The notes under the pieces are model-generated. The model was not told the DNA's origin. It saw nothing but the letters and a program-made list of their open reading frames with translations, and made no database searches. From contig NZ_JADWYQ010000003.1 in NCBI RefSeq assembly GCF_022414575.1, positions 62,001 to 126,000 on the forward strand: DNA of 64,000 nt, in the 5' to 3' direction. Positions 1 to 8,073 of the stretch are shown here, piece after piece. Within the stretch, counting starts at the first letter, position 1. Each line of letters begins with the position of its first letter. The DNA is from Streptomyces sp. MUM 178J. GTDB lineage: Bacteria; Actinomycetota; Actinomycetes; Streptomycetales; Streptomycetaceae. A program made the position numbers and the translations under genes.

Positions 1-253
1 TGGGCTTGCCGCGGCTGACGGTCAGACCGCTGGTGTCCGAGTGCAGCCGTATTCCGTCCAGGCTGCGGCCGGTGGCCAGCGCGACCAGGCCGTGGCCGCC
101 TTCGTGGGCGATGGTGATGGCGTTGCGCGAGATCCGCCAGACGCGGTGCGGGACGACGATGGCGAGCGCGGCGAGGCCGGTGACGATGACGAGCCACTCG
201 TCAGGGGCGGACTGGGTGCCGAAAAGTCGGTCCCACAGGGATGTCGTGACCAT
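1..253 (-). CDS. M50-type zinc metalloprotease (N-terminal part)
   Basis: This is the 5' part of a gene read leftward from the ATG at 251-253; it runs off the left edge of the window. The visible 84 residues hold one hydrophobic segment (about residues 18-34) followed by HEGGH, an HExxH zinc site in the arrangement of M50-type integral-membrane peptidases and their M50B-like actinobacterial relatives. The family cleaves or binds substrates within or near the membrane; the substrate here is unknown. The second metal ligand and the rest of the membrane segments lie outside the window, so activity cannot be judged. It is divergent from the SRAP gene, with about 60 bp between the starts. Confidence 0.75.
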   Translation of the reverse strand, partial: MVTTSLWDRLFGTQSAPDEWLVIVTGLAALAIVVPHRVWRISRNAITIAHEGGHGLVALATGRSLDGIRLHSDTSGLTVSRGKP

Positions 254-315
254 TTCTCGGGCGGCTCCTCAAGGGCGGTGGTCGGGCGGCGGGCAGGAGT
301 GGCAGTGTGGCACTC

Positions 316-1131
316 ATGTGCGGACGGTATGCAGCGAGTCGCAGGCCCGAGGATCTCGTAGGGCTCTTCGAGGTCGAGAAGTGGGAGCCCGAGGAGACGC
401 TGGAGCCCGACTGGAACGTGGCCCCCACGAAGGAGGTCTACGCGATCCTCGAGCGTCCTGTGAAAGACGCGGCGGACCGCCGTCCGGTTCGCCAGCTCAG
501 GGCGTTGAAATGGGGGCTCGTGCCGTCCTGGGCGAAGTCCCCGGAGGGCGCGGCCCGGATGATCAACGCCCGAGCGGAGACGCTGCACGAGAAGCCGTCG
601 TTCCGGAAGGCGTTCCTCGCGCGGCGGTGCATTCTGCCGGCGGACGGCTATTACGAGTGGGTGACCGGCCCGGACGAGCGGGATCTGGAGGTCGCGGGGA
701 AGAAGAAGCGGCCGCGGAAGCAGCCGTACTTCGTCACCCCGGCGGACGGGTCGGTGATGGCGATGGCCGGGCTGTACGAGTTCTGGCGAGACCGGACCCT
801 GCCGGACGAGCATCCGCTCGCCTGGTGGGTGACCTGCTCCGTGATCACGACGGAGGCGGCCGCCGGCCCGCTGGGGGTGGCCCCGGCCGAGGGCCCGCAG
901 TCGCTGTCCGACATCCACCCCCGTATGCCGCTGATGCTGACCCCGGACCGGTGGGACGCCTGGCTGGACCCGTCCCGGACGGAGGAGGAGGCGCTGCGGG
1001 GGCTGCTGGAGCCGCCGGAGGGCGGGCTGATGCGGGCGTACGCGGTGGGGACCGCGGTGAGCAATGTGCGCAACAACGGGCCGGAGCTGCTGAAGGAGCT
1101 GGAGGGCCCTGAGGAGGGGACGCTGTTCTGA
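316..1131 (+). CDS. SRAP-family (YedK/HMCES) abasic-site crosslinking protein
   Basis: The 271-aa product begins MCGRY. In the SRAP family Cys2 becomes the N-terminal nucleophile after Met removal and forms a thiazolidine crosslink with abasic sites in single-stranded DNA. I therefore place the start at ATG 316, because the upstream in-frame GTG at 307 would bury the Cys. Other family marks are the N-rich WNVAPT segment, INARAET, the ADGYYEW block with its catalytic Glu, and the C-terminal DIHPRMP with the active-site His. The role is shielding of abasic sites during replication. The old name, SOS response-associated peptidase, rests on weak peptidase evidence. No LexA box was recognised upstream. 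Confidence 0.93.
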   Translation: MCGRYAASRRPEDLVGLFEVEKWEPEETLEPDWNVAPTKEVYAILERPVKDAADRRPVRQLRALKWGLVPSWAKSPEGAARMINARAETLHEKPSFRKAFLARRCILPADGYYEWVTGPDERDLEVAGKKKRPRKQPYFVTPADGSVMAMAGLYEFWRDRTLPDEHPLAWWVTCSVITTEAAAGPLGVAPAEGPQSLSDIHPRMPLMLTPDRWDAWLDPSRTEEEALRGLLEPPEGGLMRAYAVGTAVSNVRNNGPELLKELEGPEEGTLF

Positions 1132-1166
1132 CCGGAAGGCCGTGTTCCGGCAGGATTGGGGGCGTG

Positions 1167-1805
1167 ATGCGAAGCGAGAGCGTGGGGACGGACGCCGGCG
1201 AGGCCCGGGTCACCTGGGCGGTGCCCGAGGGCGCGCGGCTGGTCGTGGCGCTGGGGCACGGGGCCGGAGGGGGGATCGAGGCGCGGGACCTGCAGGGGCT
1301 CGCCCGGGCCCTGCACCGGGACAAGGTCGCCGTCGCCCTCGTCGAGCAGCCCTGGCGCGTCGCCGGGAAGAAGGTCGCGCCCGCGCCCAGGACGCTCGAC
1401 ACCGGCTGGCGCGGCATCTGGCCCGCGCTGCGGAAGCCGGGGCTTCCCGTCGTCGCCGGCGGCCGCAGCGCCGGCGCCCGTGTGGCCTGCCGCACCGCCG
1501 AGGACCTCGGCGCCGTGGGCGTGCTCGCGCTGAGCTTCCCCCTGCACCCGCCCGGCAAGCCCGAGAAATCCCGGGCCGACGAGCTCCTCGACGCGGCCCG
1601 GACCCTCCCCACGCTCGTCGTACAGGGGGCGAACGATTCGTTCGGGAAACCCGAGGAGTTTCCCCAGGGGCCGTACAAGCTGGCGGCCGTGCCCTACGGC
1701 GACCACTCCTTCGCCGTGCCCAAACGCAGCGGAATGACGCCGGACGACGCCGTCAGGACGGTCGTCGACGCCGTACGTCCATGGGTCCTCGGGCTCCGGG
1801 AATAG
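1167..1805 (+). CDS. alpha/beta hydrolase family protein
   Basis: About 212 aa of KANL3/Tex30-like alpha/beta hydrolase. The oxyanion-loop motif GHGAGGG is near residue 30, the nucleophile elbow GGRSAGAR near residue 96, an Asp in QGANDSF near 155, and the catalytic His in GDHSF near 185. No signal peptide is present, so it should be cytosolic. The substrate is unknown. A GTG at 1164 directly precedes the chosen ATG; a G-rich patch (about 1155-1162) could serve either. The 3' end is compact: its last codons contain the candidate -35 element of the sigma-R-type promoter for the next gene. Confidence 0.85.
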   Translation: MRSESVGTDAGEARVTWAVPEGARLVVALGHGAGGGIEARDLQGLARALHRDKVAVALVEQPWRVAGKKVAPAPRTLDTGWRGIWPALRKPGLPVVAGGRSAGARVACRTAEDLGAVGVLALSFPLHPPGKPEKSRADELLDAARTLPTLVVQGANDSFGKPEEFPQGPYKLAAVPYGDHSFAVPKRSGMTPDDAVRTVVDAVRPWVLGLRE

Positions 1806-1825
1806 CGCGCCCCCGCCCTGCCGTT
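1798..1825 (+). promoter_or_regulatory. sigma-R-type promoter of sigR
   Basis: GGGAAT at 1798-1803 and GTT at 1823-1825, separated by 19 nt, match the sigma-R consensus (GGGAAT, 18-19 nt, GTT). The -35 element overlaps the stop of the upstream hydrolase gene. Predicted transcription start is near 1832, upstream of the extended sigR start, as for the autoregulated sigRp2 promoter known in S. coelicolor. The second, constitutive promoter expected between 1877 and 2042 was not resolved by eye. Confidence 0.72.
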
Positions 1826-1876
1826 GCAGCGGATGCCGGAAGTCAGTGCATCGAGCATGGAGTAGGAGTCCGCCGC

Positions 1877-2041
1877 ATGGGTTCGACCATATGCCCCGAC
1901 CGCGCGCACGCCGCCGAGCTGGACTGGACCGTGCTCCCCGCGGCCCGGACCGCGCATATTCCGGCGGCGGCACCGGTGGGCAGTCGTCTATTCTCCGAAT
2001 CGAGCGGGTCCGCATCCGGTCTCGCCACGGCGGTCGAGGAG
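1877..2041 (+). other. sigR: N-terminal extension of the sigma-R' isoform (alternative start)
   Basis: From ATG 1877 the sigR frame is open for exactly 55 codons before the canonical GTG at 2042. S. coelicolor sigma-R' is described as a stress-induced, unstable isoform with an N-terminal extension of this size, made only from the upstream autoregulated promoter. The extension is Ala- and Ser-rich and contains one Cys. That it is translated here, and acts as a degradation signal, is inferred from homology. Confidence 0.65.
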
Positions 2042-2698
2042 GTGGGTCCGGTCACTGGGACCGACGACGTACAGGGCGACGTACAGAGGGAAGAGACGTC
2101 CGAAGAGCGCAATGCGCGCTTCGAGCGCGACGCCCTCGGCTACCTCGACCAGATGTACTCGGCCGCGCTGCGCATGACCCGGAACCCGGCGGACGCGGAA
2201 GACCTGGTGCAGGAGACCTACGCCAAGGCGTACGGATCGTTCCACCAGTTCCGCGAGGGCACCAATCTCAAGGCCTGGCTGTACCGGATCCTCACGAACA
2301 CCTTCATCAACTCCTACCGCAAGAAGCAGCGCGAGCCTCAGCGGAGCGCCGCCGAGGAGATCGAGGACTGGCAGCTCGCCCGCGCCGAGTCGCATATGTC
2401 CACCGGACTGCGCTCCGCCGAGTCGCAGGCCCTGGACCATCTGCCTGACTCGGACGTCAAGGAAGCGCTCCAGGCGATCCCCGAGGAGTTCCGGATCGCG
2501 GTCTATCTCGCGGACGTAGAGGGCTTTGCGTACAAGGAGATCGCGGACATCATGGGAACACCCATCGGGACGGTGATGTCCCGCCTGCACCGGGGCCGTC
2601 GCCAGCTGCGCGGCATGCTCGAGGACTACGCCCGTGAGCGCGGGCTCGTGCCTGCCGGAGCGGGGGAGTCGAACGACGCGAAAGGCTCGGGCTCATGA
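2042..2698 (+). CDS. sigR: RNA polymerase sigma factor SigR (thiol-oxidative stress)
   Basis: The 218-aa ECF sigma factor starts at GTG 2042 and is preceded by a GAGGAG ribosome-binding site. Region 2 includes [20 protein letters not shown] and the LVQETY segment. Region 4 shows the helix-turn-helix [20 protein letters not shown]. The sequence agrees closely with Streptomyces SigR, which directs thioredoxin, mycothiol and proteolysis genes after disulfide stress. The next gene is its redox-sensitive anti-sigma RsrA, overlapping by 4 nt (ATGA), so the two are translationally coupled. An upstream in-frame start at 1877 would give the unstable sigma-R' form. A sigma-R-type promoter lies at 1798-1825, consistent with positive autoregulation. 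Confidence 0.97.
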   Translation: MGPVTGTDDVQGDVQREETSEERNARFERDALGYLDQMYSAALRMTRNPADAEDLVQETYAKAYGSFHQFREGTNLKAWLYRILTNTFINSYRKKQREPQRSAAEEIEDWQLARAESHMSTGLRSAESQALDHLPDSDVKEALQAIPEEFRIAVYLADVEGFAYKEIADIMGTPIGTVMSRLHRGRRQLRGMLEDYARERGLVPAGAGESNDAKGSGS

Positions 2699-2997
2699 GC
2701 TGCGGAGAGCCGCACGAGACGGACTGCTCTGAGGTCCTGGACCATCTCTACGAGTTCCTCGACCACGAGATGCCCGACAGCGACTGCACGAAGTTCGAGA
2801 CGCACTTCGAGGAGTGCTCGCCGTGCCTGGAGAAGTACGGTCTCGAGCAGGCGGTGAAGAAGCTGGTCAAGCGGTGCTGCGGGCATGACGACGTGCCCAG
2901 CGACCTGCGTGCCAAGGTCATGGGCCGGATCGATCTGATCAGGTCGGGACAGGCCGTGCCGGACTCCGACGTGACGGCCGCGGGCAGCGCCGACTAG
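2695..2997 (+). CDS. rsrA: zinc-containing redox anti-sigma factor RsrA
   Basis: 100-aa ZAS-family anti-sigma factor. Cys3, Cys11, Cys31, His37, Cys41, Cys44, Cys61 and Cys62 occur at the positions known for S. coelicolor RsrA, with the hallmark HxxxCxxC at 37-44. In the reduced state zinc is held by this set and the protein binds SigR. Disulfide stress oxidises the cysteines, zinc is lost and SigR is freed. The ATG overlaps the sigR stop, so it is made stoichiometrically with its partner. No membrane segment is present; both act in the cytosol. Confidence 0.97.
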   Translation: MSCGEPHETDCSEVLDHLYEFLDHEMPDSDCTKFETHFEECSPCLEKYGLEQAVKKLVKRCCGHDDVPSDLRAKVMGRIDLIRSGQAVPDSDVTAAGSAD

Positions 2998-3044
2998 TGC
3001 CCCTCCCGGCGGGCTCTGCGCTGTCGCGCCGCCCTGCACACACT

Positions 3045-3070
3045 CCTTCCGGGCGCTGCGGCCCGGAAGG
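3045..3070 (+). terminator. hairpin downstream of sigR-rsrA
   Basis: A perfect 10-bp inverted repeat, CCTTCCGGGC at 3045-3054 and its complement at 3061-3070 with a 6-nt loop, lies 47 bp after the rsrA stop. It has no U-tract, as is usual in Streptomyces. The remainder of the gap to 3362 holds no convincing gene; a GAGGAGGG-like ribosome-binding site for the next ORF lies near 3346-3353. Confidence 0.6.
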
Positions 3071-3362
3071 CGCCCCCACGCTGCGCTGGCAAGAGCCCGA
3101 GTGACTCCGCTGCGAGGACTTCCGGCCGTCTTGCGGTCGTCCCCGCAGCCCTTCGGCGGGGGAGTGCCCCCGGCGCCGGACGACGCTGCTTGACGGGCAG
3201 ACACTGCCGGTCGCGGCACCGGCTTCATGGAGCCCCTCCCGGGGGTCGCCGAGGGCGCGCGCCCGCCCGCCGTCACCCATAGGTGCGAACAGTGCGCTTA
3301 TCAGCCGTACGCCCTCCCCCATATCGCTAGCGTGGCGCTCGATATGAGGAGGGCACAGGGCA

Positions 3363-4829
3363 GTGACGGCCTTACCGACGGCGTCGGAGACGCCGACGGC
3401 AGCGACGGAGCATGTGCCGCGTGCGGCGTACGGCTGCGTCGCGGCGGCCGTGCTGTGCGCCGCCGCGGTGTGCCTGGCGTCCGCTCCGGATGCCGCCGGC
3501 GCGGCCGCCGCCGTGCTGCCGACGCTCCTGCCGCTCGCCGCGCTCCATACGCTGTGTGAGATCCCCTCGCACCGCCGGCCCGGCCGGCCCGGCGGAGGGT
3601 TCTTCCCGGTGCTCTTCGCCGCCGCCTTCCTGCTGCCGCCCGGCGCCGCCGCGGCCGTCGCCCTGCCCGCCGCCCTGCTGGGCCGGGTGGAGCAGCGCCC
3701 GGCAGGCCCGCGCAGGGTTTGGCGCGCGGCCCGGCTCGTGCTTGCGGCCTGGGCGGCGGCCCAGGCGTTCACATTGCTGGGCGGCGGGCCAGCCCTGCGC
3801 GAAGAAGCCCTCCCGGAGGGGCTTGTGAAGGCCCTGTCGGCGGCGGGGGCGGCAGCGCTCGTCTTCTGCCTGGCGCTCGCCGCGCTGGACGGCGGCATGC
3901 GCGCCGCCGTGGAGCGCATGCCGGTCCGCACCGCCTGGTGCGGACTGCTGTCCGCCGCACTGCCCTCGTACACCGTGCACGGGCTTGGCGGACTGCTGGC
4001 GGCGCTGCTCTGGAACGGCCCGTACGGACCCGTGGCCGCAGTGTGCGTGCTGACGCCCCTGTATGTGTCGAGCCGGCACTTCGCCGCATCACATCGGGAG
4101 CGGGCCGCGCACCACGCCGCCGTCCGCGCGCTGGTGCAGGCGGTCGACATCAAGGACCCGTACACCCGGGGCCACGGCGACCGCGTGGGACAGGCGTCGG
4201 TGCTGATCGGACGCGAGCTGGGGTGGGACGGGCAACGGCTGGAACTGCTCCGCTTCGCCGGCGTCCTGCACGACGTGGGCAAGCTCGGCGTGCCGACGCG
4301 GGTGCTCCGCAAGGACGGCCCCCTGACGGAGGCGGAGCGCCGGACCATCGAGCTCCACCCCGAATTCGGCCACGAGGTGGTGCGGGGCATCGGCTTCCTC
4401 GGCGAGGCCCGGTCGGCGGTCCTCCACCACCACGAGCGGATGGACGGCAGCGGCTATCCCTACGGTCTGGCAGGGCGGCAGATCCCCGTGTTCGCACGGG
4501 TCGTCGCCGTGGCCGACGCCTTCGACGCGATGACGTCGACCCGCACGTACCGCAGGGCGCGGCCGGCAGCCGAAGCGGTCGCGGAGCTGGAGCGGTGCGC
4601 GGGGACGCAGTTCGACCCCCGAATGGTGCGAGCGCTGGCCCGGGCGCTGCGCCGGCACGGCTGGCAGCCGGAAACAACGCCGGAAACAACGCCGGAAACA
4701 ACGCCGGAAACAACGCCGGAGGCGGCCGCGGCGGCACACGGCGAGCCGGACTCCGCCGCCCCCGGCGAGGACGGCAGACCAGGCGTGGACGGAAACGTCT
4801 CGTCCGCATCGGCTTCGGGCACCCGGTGA
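3363..4829 (+). CDS. membrane-anchored HD-GYP domain phosphodiesterase
   Basis: 488 aa starting at GTG 3363. Residues about 20-245 are very hydrophobic, with several Ala/Leu-rich segments indicating a multi-pass membrane domain. The C-terminal half is a canonical HD-GYP domain: HGDRVG, the HD pair in LHDVGKLGVP, HPEFGHEVV, HHHERMDGSGYP with the GYP signature, and DAFDAMTS. HD-GYP proteins hydrolyse cyclic di-GMP, or in some cases other cyclic dinucleotides, at a bi- or trinuclear metal site. The tail after residue 435 is low complexity and contains a PETT repeat encoded by a 12-bp tandem repeat. The stop overlaps the start of a second HD-domain gene, so the pair is probably co-transcribed. 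Confidence 0.9.
   Translation: MTALPTASETPTAATEHVPRAAYGCVAAAVLCAAAVCLASAPDAAGAAAAVLPTLLPLAALHTLCEIPSHRRPGRPGGGFFPVLFAAAFLLPPGAAAAVALPAALLGRVEQRPAGPRRVWRAARLVLAAWAAAQAFTLLGGGPALREEALPEGLVKALSAAGAAALVFCLALAALDGGMRAAVERMPVRTAWCGLLSAALPSYTVHGLGGLLAALLWNGPYGPVAAVCVLTPLYVSSRHFAASHRERAAHHAAVRALVQAVDIKDPYTRGHGDRVGQASVLIGRELGWDGQRLELLRFAGVLHDVGKLGVPTRVLRKDGPLTEAERRTIELHPEFGHEVVRGIGFLGEARSAVLHHHERMDGSGYPYGLAGRQIPVFARVVAVADAFDAMTSTRTYRRARPAAEAVAELERCAGTQFDPRMVRALARALRRHGWQPETTPETTPETTPETTPEAAAAAHGEPDSAAPGEDGRPGVDGNVSSASASGTR
4668..4715 (+). repeat. 12-bp tandem repeat in an HD-GYP tail
   Basis: Four exact copies of ccggaaacaacg occupy 4668-4715, inside the reading frame, encoding a repeated Pro-Glu-Thr-Thr unit in the disordered C-terminus. 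As the unit is a multiple of three, copy-number change would only vary tail length. The AAACAAC core is unusually A-rich for this genome. Confidence 0.85.
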
Positions 4830-6091
4830 ACCCCATGCCCAGGCTGACCACGGCAGGCGTCTACGGGACGAGCGGGGCCGTCGCCCTGGCCGGCGTCGGA
4901 TGGACGGCGTGGCACGGACTCCAGCAGCCCGGCATCGCCCTGGCCTTCGGGGCGCTCATCGCCGCGGGCGAGCTGGCCCGCTGCCGCGCCCTGCCGGGCG
5001 AGCGGGAGCCCGCGCCGCTCGGAGCCGCCGGAGCGCTGGCCTACGCACTGCTCGCCCGGTGCGCGGACGGACCCGCCGCGCACGGCGTGCCGCAGACCGT
5101 CGCCGTCGTCGTCGCGGCCGTACTCCTCGGATCCGTACCCCATGTGGCACGCGGCGAAGGACCCGCGCTCGAACATGTGGTGCACAGGACGCTCACTGCC
5201 GCCTTCGCCGCCGTCTGCTTCCAGCCGCTGTCCCACTCCGGCGAGCTGGACCGCCTCCTCGGCCACGGGGCCTGGCACGCCCTCTTTCTGCTTGCGCTGC
5301 TCGCGCTCACCGCCCTGTGCGACGCGCTGCTGGCCGCCGCACTGCTGCGCGACCGCACCCGCTACCCGTACGCCCCGCTGCTGCGCGACGAGCTGCGCGC
5401 CCTCGGCGGCGTCGGCGCCGCCGTCTGCGCCACCGCCGCGGCCCTTCCCCTTGCGGTCGCCGTCGCCGGGCTGTGGGCCCTGCCCCTCTTCTGCCTGCCG
5501 CTGCTGCTCACCCAGCTGTCCTTCCGCCGGCACACGCGGGTGCGCACCGCCTACCGGCAGATCATCGCCTCCCTCGCCCGCTCCACGGAGGTCGCCGGCT
5601 ACACCCGGCCCGGCCACGCCCGCAGGGTCGCCCGGCTCAGCTGCGCGGTAGGCCGGGAGATGGGCCTGTCCGGGTCGGACCTCGCGGTGCTGGAGTACGC
5701 GGCCCTGATGCACGACATCGGACAGCTCTCGCTGGTCGACCCGGTGCCGGAAGGGGCCACGGCGCTGCTCCCGGCCGCCGAGCAGCGCCGTATCGCGCTG
5801 CTCGGCGGAGCCGTCGTCCGGCAGACCGGCGTCCATGGAGCCGCGTCCGTCGCCGCGGTCGTCGAACGGCAGGCCGACCCTTACCGGGACCAGCCCCGGG
5901 CTGCCCGGATCGTCCGCGCCGTCAACGCATACGACGACCTGGCCGGGGGAAGCGAAGGGACAGCGGGCGGGGCGCTCGCCGCGCTGGAGGAACTGCGGCT
6001 CGCCACCGCGCGCGACTTCCAGCCGGAGGTCGTCGAGGCCCTCGCCAGAGTCCTCGCCCGAGGCGGTCTGGCCCCGGCCCCGTCCGGGTAA
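4826..6091 (+). CDS. membrane protein with degenerate HD-GYP-like domain
   Basis: About 421 aa from GTG 4826, which overlaps the previous stop; ATG 4835 is an alternative, and neither has a strong ribosome-binding site. The N-terminal ~240 residues are hydrophobic with several likely membrane spans. The C-terminal part resembles an HD domain: GHARRVARLS, then the metal-binding HD pair in LMHDIGQLSL. The HHHERxDGxGYP block of its neighbour is replaced by VVERQADPYRDQP, so the GYP loop and the associated histidines are missing. It looks like a duplicated, diverged copy of the upstream gene. It may hydrolyse a different substrate, or act as a regulatory partner without catalysis. Confidence 0.8.
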   Translation: MNPMPRLTTAGVYGTSGAVALAGVGWTAWHGLQQPGIALAFGALIAAGELARCRALPGEREPAPLGAAGALAYALLARCADGPAAHGVPQTVAVVVAAVLLGSVPHVARGEGPALEHVVHRTLTAAFAAVCFQPLSHSGELDRLLGHGAWHALFLLALLALTALCDALLAAALLRDRTRYPYAPLLRDELRALGGVGAAVCATAAALPLAVAVAGLWALPLFCLPLLLTQLSFRRHTRVRTAYRQIIASLARSTEVAGYTRPGHARRVARLSCAVGREMGLSGSDLAVLEYAALMHDIGQLSLVDPVPEGATALLPAAEQRRIALLGGAVVRQTGVHGAASVAAVVERQADPYRDQPRAARIVRAVNAYDDLAGGSEGTAGGALAALEELRLATARDFQPEVVEALARVLARGGLAPAPSG

Positions 6092-6219
6092 CCCATGGGT
6101 AATGAGCGAGCGCCCGACCGGGCATGGTTGGATGCGGAGAAGAGGGAGTCCCGCAGGGGAACCCCTCGAGCGAGAGGGTGTCCGGGGGCAGTGACCCGAG
6201 CGACCGGCAGGCGGGAATC

Positions 6220-7230
6220 GTGAGGATCTTCGGGAAGGTACGGCATCGGCCCTCCGCCTCGTGGCGGCAGGCCACCGACCGCGCGTTCACGCTGATCGGC
6301 GACGGCCGTTACGAGGACGCGGGCGCCCTGCTGACCCGCGCCGCGGACCTGGAGCCCTGGCTGTCGGAGTCCTGGTTCAACCTGGCTCTGCTGCACAAGT
6401 TCCGGCACGACTGGGAGCAGGCGCGTGCCGCAGGACTGCGCGCCGTCGCCCTGCTCGACAAGGAGACCGGGGCACCCGATTGGTGGAATGTCGGCATCGC
6501 CGCCACCGCCCTGCAGGACTGGCCGCTGGCCCGCCGCGCCTGGCAGGCTTACGGCCTCAAGGTGCCCGGCGGCCCCACCCGAGCCGGGAGCGCCGCGGGC
6601 GCCTCCGCGTCGAACGGCGAACCGCTCGGCATGGACCTGGGCAGCGCGGCCGTACGGCTGTCGCCCGAGGGCGAGGCGGAGGTGGTCTGGGGTCGGCGGC
6701 TCGACCCGGCGCGGATAGAGGTGCTGTCCATCCCGCTGCCGTCCTCCGGGCGGCGCTGGGGCGAGGTCGTGCTCCACGACGGCGTGCCCCACGGGGAGCG
6801 CACGACCGCCGCCGGACCCTCCTACCCCGTCTTCGACGAGATCGAGCTGTGGGCCCCGTCACCGGTGCCCACCTGGGTGGTGCTGCTGGAGGCCGCCACG
6901 GAGGCCGACCGGGACGCCCTGGAGCAGCTCGCCGCCGACGCCGGATTCGCCGCCGAGGACTGGTCGTCCTCGGTGCGGCTGCTGTGCCGGGCCTGTTCCG
7001 AGAGCACGATGCCCAGCGCCGAGGGCGAGGGAGAGCACCTCGACCCCCATGACCACAGCGAGCCGGGCCACCCGGGGCCGCTCGGCCACCGCACCGGCGG
7101 CGATCTGTGGAACCCCGAGCGTGAGTGCGGCATCGCCGCGCCCGCCGGACTGGTGCGCGGCCTGCTGGACGGCTGGGTCGCGGACAGCCCGGACTCCCGG
7201 GAATGGCGGGATCTCGAGGAAGTGTGCTGA
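6220..7230 (+). CDS. tetratricopeptide-repeat protein
   Basis: 336 aa from GTG 6220 (VRIFGKVRHRPS). The frame is open upstream to 6124, but the long N-terminal alternative looks non-coding. Residues about 15-115 form two to three TPR-like helical pairs (FTLIGDGRYEDAGALLTRAA, then SWFNLALLHKF and WWNVGIAATALQDWPLARRA), typical of protein-protein scaffolds. The rest is a globular domain without a recognised family; the region around residues 270-300 is acidic and His-rich. No signal peptide is present. It precedes the peptide deformylase gene on the same strand, about 100 bp away. The function is unknown. Confidence 0.8.
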   Translation: MRIFGKVRHRPSASWRQATDRAFTLIGDGRYEDAGALLTRAADLEPWLSESWFNLALLHKFRHDWEQARAAGLRAVALLDKETGAPDWWNVGIAATALQDWPLARRAWQAYGLKVPGGPTRAGSAAGASASNGEPLGMDLGSAAVRLSPEGEAEVVWGRRLDPARIEVLSIPLPSSGRRWGEVVLHDGVPHGERTTAAGPSYPVFDEIELWAPSPVPTWVVLLEAATEADRDALEQLAADAGFAAEDWSSSVRLLCRACSESTMPSAEGEGEHLDPHDHSEPGHPGPLGHRTGGDLWNPERECGIAAPAGLVRGLLDGWVADSPDSREWRDLEEVC

Positions 7231-7333
7231 CGGCTGGCCGTAGGCTGTACGGGCACGCATCGGGTACACCCGCCGGACACCCTGACCGAACCGGGTATGT
7301 ACGTCGGGTACTGAGGAAGGCGCAGAGTCTGAC

Positions 7334-7963
7334 ATGGCGCAGCAGGAGACGGACCAGCTCGTGAACGACGGTTTCGTCGTGGACACGGAGGACTGCGAGG
7401 AGCGTGAGCGCGCACACCGCGAGCGCGGCACATCCCGTCCGATCACGGTCGTCGGCAATCCGGTGCTCCACAAGGAGTGCCGGGACGTCACGGAGTTCGA
7501 CGACAAGCTCGCCGCGCTGATCGACGACATGTTCGCCAGCCAGCGGACGGCGGAGGGCGTGGGGCTCGCCGCCAACCAGATCGGCGTCGACCTGAAGGTG
7601 TTCATCTACGACTGCCCCGACGACGAGGGCGTACGGCACGTGGGCGCCGTCTGCAACCCGGTGCTGGAGGAGCTCGCGCCGGAGCAGCGCGTGCTGGACG
7701 ACTCCAACGAGGGCTGTCTGTCGGTGCCGACCGCGTACGCCTCGCTGGCCCGCCCCGACTATGCGGTGGTCCGCGGCCAGGACGCCGAGGGCAAGCCGAT
7801 CAGGGTGCGCGGCACCGGCTACTTCGCCCGCTGCCTCCAGCACGAGACGGACCATCTGTACGGACGCCTCTACATCGACCGGCTGTCGAAGCGGGAGCGC
7901 AAGGACGCGCTGCGGCAGATGGCGGAGGGCACCCCGCGCTACCCGGTCGTCCCGAACGACTAG
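7334..7963 (+). CDS. def: peptide deformylase
   Basis: 209-aa peptide deformylase, which removes the formyl group from N-terminal formyl-Met of nascent proteins. All three family motifs are present: [10 protein letters not shown] (motif 1), EGCLSVP with the metal-binding Cys (motif 2), and QHETDHLYG, whose HExxH gives the two metal-ligand histidines and the catalytic Glu (motif 3). An N-terminal extension of about 35 residues precedes the enzyme core, as in several actinobacterial type I deformylases. A GAGGAAGG ribosome-binding site lies about 12 nt upstream of ATG 7334. The gene is convergent with nrdB, and the two share a strong bidirectional hairpin. Confidence 0.96.
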   Translation: MAQQETDQLVNDGFVVDTEDCEERERAHRERGTSRPITVVGNPVLHKECRDVTEFDDKLAALIDDMFASQRTAEGVGLAANQIGVDLKVFIYDCPDDEGVRHVGAVCNPVLEELAPEQRVLDDSNEGCLSVPTAYASLARPDYAVVRGQDAEGKPIRVRGTGYFARCLQHETDHLYGRLYIDRLSKRERKDALRQMAEGTPRYPVVPND

Positions 7964-8018
7964 TGCCGCGACCGGGCAAAGACTGCCGGGAGGGGCGCCA
8001 GCCGTCCGACGCAGACGA

Positions 8019-8065
8019 GAGCCCCGGGCGGCGGCTTGGTTTCTAGTGGTCGCCGCCCGGGGCTC
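8019..8065. terminator. bidirectional terminator between def and nrdB
   Basis: A perfect 15-bp inverted repeat (GAGCCCCGGGCGGCG at 8019-8033, complement at 8051-8065) with a 17-nt loop sits between two convergent stops, 9 bp from the nrdB stop. It can terminate both transcripts. Confidence 0.8.
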
Positions 8066-8073
8066 CTGTGATC

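Noticed and set aside
22..918. Long minus-strand ORF across the SRAP gene
   Set aside because: Its product is Arg/Pro-rich without domains, while the opposite strand encodes a complete SRAP protein; it is a GC-driven shadow.
3071..3362. Small ORF starting at ATG 3227
   Set aside because: It is Arg-rich, overlaps the HD-GYP start in another frame and has no recognisable homology.
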